DNA of 57,555 bases, taken from Anaerobutyricum stercoris. GTDB taxonomy: Bacteria > Bacillota > Clostridia > Lachnospirales > Lachnospiraceae. The DNA is taken from assembly GCA_019116455.1 (NCBI GenBank), contig DXBR01000063.1, positions 1 to 57,555 of the forward strand. Direction: 5' to 3'. The translations under genes were made by a program, and so were the position numbers. Below the pieces are notes generated by a model that saw nothing but the letters and a program-made list of their open reading frames with translations, was not told the DNA's origin and ran no database searches. Positions 51,112-57,555 of this stretch are shown here, piece after piece. Position 1 is the first letter of the stretch. The number at the start of each line of letters is the position of its first letter.

Positions 51112-52192
51112 AAACTGGTTTAAAAATCCGGGGGATGTGCCGTTTCTCCTTAAGAAAATCACTGATTACAGCAAACAGACCGGCCCCATCCGTCTGATGG
51201 AGGTCTGTGGAACTCACACCATGTCCATCGCCCGCAGTGGGATCAAAAGCGTTCTGCCGGAAAATGTACAGCTTCTCTCCGGCCCCGGCTGTCCGGTCTG
51301 CGTCACCCCCGCCAATATCATCGATATGATTCTCTCTCTGTCCGAACGGGAAGATCTTCTGATCACCAGCTACGGAGATCTTCTCCGGGTTCCCGGTTCC
51401 ATCCGGGGAGACAATCTTTTGAAACGCCGCGCTGGCGGCGGGAATGTAGAATCCGTCTACTCGCCCATGGACGCGCTCCGGCTGGCCGAAGATCATCCTG
51501 AAAAGGAAGTTGTCTTCCTTGGCGCAGGCTTTGAGACCACCGCACCCGGAACGGCCGCCTGCCTTCTGGAAGCTGCTTCCCGCCGCCTTGATAACTTTTC
51601 TGTACTCTGTCTGTTAAAACAGACTGAACCGGCCCTGCGCTCCCTCATCGAATCCCCGGATTTTGCCGTCAGTGGATTCCTCTGTCCGGGACATGTGGCC
51701 GCTATCATCGGAGCGGATCGTTTTTCTTTTCTGCCCGGCGACTACCGGCTGCCTGGCGTTGTGGCCGGCTTTGAAGCTGCAGACCTGCTTTGCTCTATTC
51801 TGGAACTGACACGGATGCTTGCCGAAAACCGCCCGGCTCTCAAAAACGAATATACCCGCCTCGTCCGGCCGGGAGGTAATCCGGCGGCTCTTTCTCTCAT
51901 GGAAAAGGTCTTTCGTCCGGCGCCGTCCCGCTGGCGGGGACTTGGATACATTGACGGCAGCGGTTATGCCATCCGGGACGAGTACGCCTCCTGGGACGCC
52001 ATGCAAAAGTTCTCTCTGAAGCCCCCGGCAGAAATCGAGATTCCCGGATGTCAATGCGCCGGGGTCATCCGCGGCGTCATTCGCCCTGCTGACTGCCCGC
52101 TGTTTGGGAATATCTGCTCTCCAGCCAGCCCGGTTGGCCCCTGCATGGTATCCGGGGAAGGCGCCTGCGCCGCAGCGTATCAATACGGATAA
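51101..52192 (+). CDS. hypD: Hydrogenase iron-center assembly protein HypD
   Basis: Iron-sulfur scaffold on which the Fe(CN)2CO group is built. Motifs: MEVCGTHTMSIARSG, LSGPGCPVCVTP, VFLGAGFETTAPG and the C-terminal Cys cluster (GCQCAGVIRG ... CPLFGNICSP). Length 363. Start ATG 51101 follows GAGG inside hypC, implying coupled translation. Confidence 0.96.
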   Translation: MLYENWFKNPGDVPFLLKKITDYSKQTGPIRLMEVCGTHTMSIARSGIKSVLPENVQLLSGPGCPVCVTPANIIDMILSLSEREDLLITSYGDLLRVPGSIRGDNLLKRRAGGGNVESVYSPMDALRLAEDHPEKEVVFLGAGFETTAPGTAACLLEAASRRLDNFSVLCLLKQTEPALRSLIESPDFAVSGFLCPGHVAAIIGADRFSFLPGDYRLPGVVAGFEAADLLCSILELTRMLAENRPALKNEYTRLVRPGGNPAALSLMEKVFRPAPSRWRGLGYIDGSGYAIRDEYASWDAMQKFSLKPPAEIEIPGCQCAGVIRGVIRPADCPLFGNICSPASPVGPCMVSGEGACAAAYQYG

Positions 52193-52259
52193 TTGTGGAT
52201 ATAACTATCGTTTCCGTCTGCAATAAATGATTATAAGTTAAATTATTTTATCGACAAAT

Positions 52260-53393
52260 ATGAAAAATAAAACAACAAGTAATACAATGATGAATACCAA
52301 CACAAAAAATATAGATAAACATAACACAGAAATTATGAGCGAACGCATCACTCTGGATTATGGCAGCGGCGGTCTGAAAACGGCAGAGCTGATTGACAGC
52401 ATTCTCCTGCCCGCCTTCGATAATCCCGCTCTGGCTTCTCTGGGTGACGGAGCACTGCTGAAAGGAAACAGGCAGCTGGTTTTCTCCACCGACAGTTTCG
52501 TGGTCACTCCGTGGCGATTTCCCGGCGGCGATATCGGAAAGCTCTCTGTCTGCGGTACTGTCAATGACGTCTGTATGGCAGGAGGCGAGCCAAAATATTT
52601 AAGTCTTTCCTTTATTCTGGAAGAAGGCTTTCTTTTTGCCGATTTCCGGAACATCGTATCTTCCATCGCCGAAGAAGCAAAAAAGGCAGGCATCTCCATT
52701 GTCACCGGAGATACCAAAGTAGTAGAAGCCGGCAAGTGTGACGGTATCTATATCAACACTGCCGGCATCGGCTTCCAGAGAGCCTGCCTGCCAGGCAAGA
52801 CCGGCATCCGCCCCGGCGACGCGGTTCTTATCAGCGGTACCATAGGGTGCCACGGCACTGCGGTCATGATGGCCCGCTCCGGCCTGCTGACTGCGGACAG
52901 CCCTCTGGTCTCTGACTGCCGCCTTCTGCACGAGATCAGCGCAGCGGCGCTTACCGCCGCCGGCGCCATGAGACATGGTTCTACGACACCTGATTCTATG
53001 CCGCATCACATGTCTGACGCCATCCGCATCATGCGCGATCCCACCAGAGGCGGCGTCGCCACCACTCTCAACGAATTTACGGAACAGATGCCTTTCTCCA
53101 TCGAACTGGATGAGTCTTCTCTTCCTTTTGATACTTCAGTGGAAACAGCCTGTCACATGCTGGGACTGGACCCACTCTACTGCGCCTGTGAAGGACGGAT
53201 GCTTGTGGTCTGTGCCCCGGAGGCTGCCGCGCAGATTCTTACCGCCATGCAGAAGACTCCCGGCGGAGAACATGCCGCGCAGATTGGCACTGTCACAAAA
53301 GAAATGCCAGGCAAGGTTATCCTGAAAACCTCCATCGGCGGACGGCGCATTTTATCCAGACTGACCGGTATCCAGCTGCCCAGAATCTGCTGA
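52260..53393 (+). CDS. hypE: Hydrogenase maturation protein HypE
   Basis: Dehydrates a carbamoylated C-terminal Cys to form cyanide for the active-site iron. The family core begins ERITLDYGSGGLKTAELIDS, and the protein ends LPRIC with the required terminal Cys. Motifs ASLGDGALL, CGTVNDVCMAGG and DPTRGGVATTLNE are present. The 25 residues before the core are Asn/Thr/Lys-rich and unlike the family; a start at ATG 52335 (MSERITLDYG) would give the usual N-terminus. Neither start has a clear ribosome site, so the coordinate is uncertain. No hypF, the carbamoyl donor enzyme, follows. Confidence 0.9.
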   Translation: MKNKTTSNTMMNTNTKNIDKHNTEIMSERITLDYGSGGLKTAELIDSILLPAFDNPALASLGDGALLKGNRQLVFSTDSFVVTPWRFPGGDIGKLSVCGTVNDVCMAGGEPKYLSLSFILEEGFLFADFRNIVSSIAEEAKKAGISIVTGDTKVVEAGKCDGIYINTAGIGFQRACLPGKTGIRPGDAVLISGTIGCHGTAVMMARSGLLTADSPLVSDCRLLHEISAAALTAAGAMRHGSTTPDSMPHHMSDAIRIMRDPTRGGVATTLNEFTEQMPFSIELDESSLPFDTSVETACHMLGLDPLYCACEGRMLVVCAPEAAAQILTAMQKTPGGEHAAQIGTVTKEMPGKVILKTSIGGRRILSRLTGIQLPRIC

Positions 53394-53616
53394 GACAGCC
53401 GGCCCGTCAAATGCTGAGGCGGCGGCACAGACCTGCGCAAAGATAACGCGCGGTTCCGGTCCGCAGCCTCCTCCCCCCTTCCTTCATAATCACAGATTTA
53501 TTATATATTTGCGATACAATACGGTAAATATCCGTAAGGGAACAGTATTTACAGATATGTTGAGAAAACATATAATAGACAAGATTTTGTACACAAAAAA
53601 GTAATGGAGGAAATTT

Positions 53617-54735
53617 ATGAATAACAGAAAAAGCACAGCTATTCTTTTAGGCGCGCTGACCGCTGCCATCGTCTTTCTTAATTATTATCTGGTCATACAC
53701 AGAATACATTTCTGGGAATTGTTTTACGAATTCTCCAGCAATATCAATAATCCACGAGCTGTTCTCAGCTCCGCGGTATTAATTGGAGGGCTTACATATA
53801 TTGTCATGGCTTTCCTGCGTTTCCGGAACGGAAATATGCCTGTCATTATGATCGTCCTCCCCCTGCTTTCCATTATATTATACCGGTTTATTTTTGAATA
53901 TAACTCTCTGGGGCTTATTCTTCCTCTTATCACTATGGTGATTCAATTTGTTCTGGGTATTGTCCCGACGCTCCTCTGGGTGATGATAAACTGGGTACTG
54001 CGTCTGCTGCCCCTTCCGTCGATGATTCACACGGCGCTGTCTGTCGCTATAGCTGCAGTGCTTGCCGTGGGTACAGCCTTTCTTTTCAGCCGAAAAGTAA
54101 AGTACAAACGAAAAAAAATCATTAAAACCAAACGAGGAAAAAATAAACACTCCTCTACCCACACAGAAGTCATTTCTGAACCGGGACAGCAATTATACCA
54201 GCCGGTTACCGGCCACGCTTCCGGCACTGACAGCAGCGCAGCAGAAGAAATCGGCCAGCCGGCCGCAGAACAGACAGGCAGCCAGAACCTGAATAACATT
54301 TATGAGAAACACGGATACAACGTAAGTGGACAGATTAACTGGACCGGCAGTATGCAGGAAGGTTCCTGTTCCATAGACCTCTCTCTCCAAAGCCGTACCG
54401 CACCGGATCATGTTTACCGGATTACCGGAAACGGATGGGAAAGTTCAGCTTCTCTCACAGGCGTCCTTCAGGTCAACGCCGCTGCAGAAGCGATCAACGG
54501 GACAGATAAATACGACATCAGCGGAACCATCCAATACGATGAAACTGCTTTTGCCAGAGTGGAACTGCATTTATCTGACAACGCGCAACGGATATCCTAT
54601 GTTATTAAAGGCGAAATCAGTAATTTCTCAGCCTCTCAGCCGGGTTACCGCCGCGTACATCTGATTTTTGAAGACCTGCAGAATCAAAATGATTTTTATG
54701 CCGAAGGTTCCTATGAATCAAACGGCCTTCACTAA
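53617..54735 (+). CDS. Unrecognised membrane protein with soluble C-terminal domain
   Basis: Not recognised. 372 residues: five hydrophobic segments within about 1-155, a very basic stretch (about 158-178, KVKYKRKKIIKTKRGKNK) suggesting a cytosolic side, a Ser/Thr/Gln-rich spacer to about 230, and a C-terminal domain (about 235-372) whose alternating pattern suggests beta strands (YNVSGQINWTG, YDISGTIQYDE, ISYVIKGEISN). Start ATG 53617 follows GGAGG. It lies 223 nt after hypE with its own good terminator, so it is probably a separate unit. Confidence 0.75.
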   Translation: MNNRKSTAILLGALTAAIVFLNYYLVIHRIHFWELFYEFSSNINNPRAVLSSAVLIGGLTYIVMAFLRFRNGNMPVIMIVLPLLSIILYRFIFEYNSLGLILPLITMVIQFVLGIVPTLLWVMINWVLRLLPLPSMIHTALSVAIAAVLAVGTAFLFSRKVKYKRKKIIKTKRGKNKHSSTHTEVISEPGQQLYQPVTGHASGTDSSAAEEIGQPAAEQTGSQNLNNIYEKHGYNVSGQINWTGSMQEGSCSIDLSLQSRTAPDHVYRITGNGWESSASLTGVLQVNAAAEAINGTDKYDISGTIQYDETAFARVELHLSDNAQRISYVIKGEISNFSASQPGYRRVHLIFEDLQNQNDFYAEGSYESNGLH

Positions 54736-54782
54736 AAAACAGTCTTGTTCCGGATATAATGTCCGAAACAAGACTGTTTTTT
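54735..54782. terminator. Strong bidirectional terminator
   Basis: AAAAAACAGTCTTGTT and ACAAGACTGTTTTTT enclose an inner CGGAT/GTCCG hairpin. The element starts at the stop of the plus-strand membrane-protein gene and faces the minus-strand DUF134-NifX gene. Confidence 0.93.
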
Positions 54783-54843
54783 CTCTGTCATTTTGTCTCT
54801 ATCCTCTGTATCCATGCGCGCATGCCCGCAGTAGCCGGCTGCC

Positions 54844-55662
54844 TTATCCCTGATGATGACCGCAGTCGCTATGTCCATGACAATGCCCTTCTCCCTCATG
54901 GTGGCCGCATCCGCCTTCACCATGTTCATGCTCGTGATGTGCGCACCGGGTATCCGGGTCATAGTCAAGATTGCCGTTGAGAAATGCCTCAACCGCCGCG
55001 TCAGCAGTCCCGCTCACTCCCGGATACAACTTGATACCCGCCTCATCGAGAGCCATCCGGGCGCCGCCGCCAATTCCTCCGCAAATGAGCATATCTGCTT
55101 TCAGTCCGGCCAGGAAACCTGCCAGAGCTCCATGTCCATTTCCGGCAGTATCCACTACCTCTTCATGAACCACCTTTCCATCTTCCACATCATAGATTTT
55201 CATCTGGCTGGTATGTCCAAAATGCTGATATACATTTCCATCCTCGTAAGTTACTGCAATTCTCATAATATATGCTCCCTTCTTTTTCTTCGATCTTTCC
55301 ATTTGTTCATCCGAAAATTCCGGCTGCGTCCACCGGCAGCGCCGCCCACAGCCTCGTCCTCCGGCATCCTTTCCCCGGCAGATCTGGTAATTTCCCCCGG
55401 CGATCCGCAGCTGCTTTCCATTAACCAGACAATCCGCAATCTTATAGCGGGCCTTTTCATAAATCTCTGTCACTGTCGTCCGGGAAATATCCATCTGTGC
55501 AGCGCACTGGGCGTGGGTCTTTTTCTCATAGTCCACCAGGCGAATCACCTCATATTCATCCACCGTCAGCGAAACTTCTTCCACCCCGTCCCTGCCACAT
55601 GGAGCGAAACGGTCAAACGCCGGTTCATCGCACACACGCCGGCATCGGCTGGGTCTTGCCAT
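54844..55662 (-). CDS. DUF134 - NifX/NifB-like fusion with His-rich tail
   Basis: Two domains fused. Residues about 1-100 are a DUF134 helix-turn-helix-like protein: MARPSRCRRVC, VSLTVDEYEVIRLVDYE and MDISRTTVTEIYEKARYKIA, with several Cys. Residues about 130-240 are a dinitrogenase iron-molybdenum cofactor-type domain (NifX/NifB C-terminal): MRIAVTYEDGNVYQHFGHT and MLICGGIGGGARMALDEAGI. The last 35 residues are rich in His, Gly, Glu and Cys and may bind metal. No nitrogenase genes are present; such proteins occur widely in anaerobes and are thought to handle iron-sulfur clusters or metals. The start at 55662 has CGGAGGTGA; the in-frame ATG at 55779 adds 39 residues without homology. Confidence 0.88.
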   Translation of the reverse strand: MARPSRCRRVCDEPAFDRFAPCGRDGVEEVSLTVDEYEVIRLVDYEKKTHAQCAAQMDISRTTVTEIYEKARYKIADCLVNGKQLRIAGGNYQICRGKDAGGRGCGRRCRWTQPEFSDEQMERSKKKKGAYIMRIAVTYEDGNVYQHFGHTSQMKIYDVEDGKVVHEEVVDTAGNGHGALAGFLAGLKADMLICGGIGGGARMALDEAGIKLYPGVSGTADAAVEAFLNGNLDYDPDTRCAHHEHEHGEGGCGHHEGEGHCHGHSDCGHHQG

Positions 55663-55763
55663 CCGGTCACCTCCGTTCACATCATTTACGACATATGTCG
55701 ATAATATTATGACACAAATGGGAAAAATAATCAAGGGTACAGCATATATTTTTAAATCATACT

Positions 55764-55788
55764 GAAAAACGGGCGGCAAAGCCGCCCG
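55764..55788 (-). terminator. Terminator of the CoA-transferase gene
   Basis: On the minus strand CGGGCGGC and GCCGCCCG form an 8-bp GC stem with a TTT loop, followed by TTTTTC. Confidence 0.93.
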
Positions 55789-55821
55789 AAAAGAGAGTAG
55801 ACATCTTCATCTTTACTCATT

Positions 55822-57156
55822 TTACCAGATACCATATTTTTCTGCCTGCTCCCGCAGTCCCTCTCGGAAATCCGGATGTGCAATAGAAATCAACGCTTCC
55901 GCTCTTTGGGCTACGTTTGCGCCACGTAGCCATGCAATACCGTACTCGGTTACTACATAGTCTGTGTCATTTCTGGAAGTAGTAACTGCAGCACCCTCAT
56001 GAAGGAATGGTACAATTTTAGAGTGAAGAACTTCTTTTCCATTCTCATCTTTTGTACTGTATGTAGAATGCATCGCAATAATTGATTTTCCTCCCGGTGA
56101 CATTTGCGCTCCCTGCACCGTCTCCGACTGTCCGCCAGTGCCCGACCATTGGTCATATCCTACCGTCTCTGATGCACACTGTCCAGTTAAATCAATTTCC
56201 AAACTTGCATTTACAGAAACAAATTTATTATTTTTTCCAATAGTATATGGATCATTGGTAAAGGTACATGATTTAAAAAGGACGGCAGGATTATTATTAA
56301 TATAATCATACAGTCTCTGACTTCCCATAGTAAAAGAACATACGGAATAGCCGTTGAGCAGACCTTTACATGAATTATCTACCGCACCGCATTCAATTAA
56401 ATCTACCATGGTCTCCGTAAACATTTCTGTATGTATTCCCAGATGTTTTTTTCCCTTTAATTCTGCCGCTACGGCATTAGGAATATTTCCAATCCCCAAC
56501 TGAATTGTTGAACCGTCCTCTACCAAAGAAGCTACATATTTTCCGATAGCCGCATCTACATCTGTATACGGAGTCACCGTGCTGAGTGGAATCGGACGAT
56601 CTGATTCCACTAAAGCATCCACTTCTGAAATGTGTACCTGTGTATCACCAAAAGTTCTCGGAAAATTCGGATTAACCTCTACTATTGTCAACGCCCCGTA
56701 ATTAATCAAATCTCTTTCATAAATTGCACTAATAGATAAAGACATGTAGCCATGCTCATCCATTGGCGATACTGTGGCAAGCACAACTGGACGACGATTT
56801 TCAACCTCCAATCTACTGAGCATTTTTCTTAAAATAGATGTTGAACTTTGAGGAATACAGCTTACCAATTTCTTTTTGTGAGCATCACGCAATCCGGCAC
56901 TGAAAAACCAACCATTATGAGACATAATTCCTTTCATCTCCGGGTCTTTAAACGCATCATAATATTGCAGTGGCAGACAGGTATTGATTGTTGTATCTTT
57001 AACCCCCGTTTCTTTTAAATATTGTAGTTTAGAGAGAATAGCTGCAGGTTCTCCGGCTGCCTGCGCTGAAAACATGTAATCACCATCTTTAATCAAACTT
57101 AATGCTTGTTCCGCCGTCATCTTCTTCTCTCTATACATTTCTTGTATTGATTTCAT
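55822..57156 (-). CDS. Acetyl-CoA hydrolase/transferase family CoA-transferase
   Basis: Moves CoA between acyl-CoA and an acid such as acetate; family I (4-hydroxybutyrate/butyryl-CoA:acetate type). Seen: FSAQAAGEPAAILSKLQYL near the N-terminus, VDALVESDRPIP, IQLGIGNIPNAVAAEL, GIHTEMFTETMVDLI with the catalytic Glu, and DYVVTEYGIAWLRG near the end. Length 444. Start ATG 57156 follows AAGGAG; ATG 57180 adds eight residues. Substrate cannot be fixed from sequence; a role in fermentative acid formation fits the hydrogen-producing anaerobe. Confidence 0.92.
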   Translation of the reverse strand: MKSIQEMYREKKMTAEQALSLIKDGDYMFSAQAAGEPAAILSKLQYLKETGVKDTTINTCLPLQYYDAFKDPEMKGIMSHNGWFFSAGLRDAHKKKLVSCIPQSSTSILRKMLSRLEVENRRPVVLATVSPMDEHGYMSLSISAIYERDLINYGALTIVEVNPNFPRTFGDTQVHISEVDALVESDRPIPLSTVTPYTDVDAAIGKYVASLVEDGSTIQLGIGNIPNAVAAELKGKKHLGIHTEMFTETMVDLIECGAVDNSCKGLLNGYSVCSFTMGSQRLYDYINNNPAVLFKSCTFTNDPYTIGKNNKFVSVNASLEIDLTGQCASETVGYDQWSGTGGQSETVQGAQMSPGGKSIIAMHSTYSTKDENGKEVLHSKIVPFLHEGAAVTTSRNDTDYVVTEYGIAWLRGANVAQRAEALISIAHPDFREGLREQAEKYGIW

Positions 57157-57208
57157 AATATTCTCCTTTTCATTTTTCACAATTTTTACTTGTCATTAAA
57201 TTATCATA

Positions 57209-57555
57209 TTATTTTTTCCCTGTCTCCGGCAGCAGAAAAGAGCCAATAAAAAATGTAATACTCATAATCAATGCAAGATTCAACCCCATGGTATAGCCAG
57301 AATAATCAATAATCAAACCTATAATGAAATACGCAATCGTCTCAATAATATAAGATAGCGCCCAAAATATCCCCATAATCACCGTCAGTTTTGCCGGTGT
57401 CATGCCTGGCAACTCCTGCGGTATCATCATCAGTGAACTGACTGGCAAAAACATAAATACTCCAATAAGAAAAGCAGCAATCGCTGACAACACACCATTT
57501 TCTGTATAGAACATCAACGCTCCCAAAAGTGTCATACATAAACCAGAGATTCGAA
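57209..57555 (-). CDS. MFS-type transporter, C-terminal part
   Basis: The frame is open to the window edge, so only the last 115 residues are seen. Four hydrophobic segments are visible, with LLPETGKK at the end, as in major facilitator proteins. The text around PQELPGMTPAKLTVIMGI resembles the cytosolic loop region of such carriers. It lies 52 nt upstream of the CoA-transferase gene in the same direction, so they may form one operon and the carrier may import that enzyme's acid substrate. Substrate unknown. Confidence 0.8.
   Translation of the reverse strand, partial: RISGLCMTLLGALMFYTENGVLSAIAAFLIGVFMFLPVSSLMMIPQELPGMTPAKLTVIMGIFWALSYIIETIAYFIIGLIIDYSGYTMGLNLALIMSITFFIGSFLLPETGKK

Overview
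The window reads as a chromosomal segment of an anaerobic Clostridia-type Bacillota, most likely a gut Lachnospiraceae. The reasons are AGGAGG-type ribosome sites, TTG and GTG starts, a glycine riboswitch with transcription terminator, a CIRCE/HrcA operator, LytR-CpsA-Psr and HtrA proteins, an energy-converting Ech-type [NiFe] hydrogenase with hyp maturation genes, and an acyl-CoA transferase. I see no rRNA, tRNA, CRISPR array or insertion sequence. The family assignment is an inference from gene content.

Left third (1-22.5 kb): guaA, a siroheme nitrite/sulfite reductase, yhdT-panF (a translationally coupled transporter pair), hflX, uvrA and uvrB all lie on the minus strand. An AT-rich two-gene insert follows (12.0-15.0 kb): an Mrr-like nuclease fused to a STAND NTPase, and a RhuM-family protein. 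I read this as a candidate phage-defence module. Then come glnA, a glycine riboswitch driving an AgcS symporter, CIRCE-controlled htpG and a membrane-anchored HtrA protease.

Middle (22.8-44.3 kb): a polyprenyl glycosylphosphotransferase and an LCP protein (envelope glycans) are followed by a sugar locus: a PTS EIIBCA, split transketolase, a 6-phospho-3-hexuloisomerase-like SIS protein and a DeoR regulator. Next is a 1291-residue acidic protein ending in a degenerate DnaB/KaiC-like domain, then a PHP phosphoesterase, mnmA with an orphan PduB-like microcompartment shell gene, an HTH membrane protein, glycogen debranching enzyme and a GGDEF protein.

Right part (44.4-57.6 kb): a complete echABCDEF operon (minus strand) is divergent from hypABCDE (plus strand). 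hypF and a maturation endopeptidase are not in the window. After these come an unrecognised membrane protein, a DUF134-NifX fusion, a CoA-transferase and a truncated MFS transporter at the edge.

The best candidates for undescribed biology are the 1291-residue protein, the Mrr-STAND/RhuM operon with an SOS-box-like upstream site, the BMC-mnmA pairing, and an in-frame heptad repeat directly after the uvrB stop codon.
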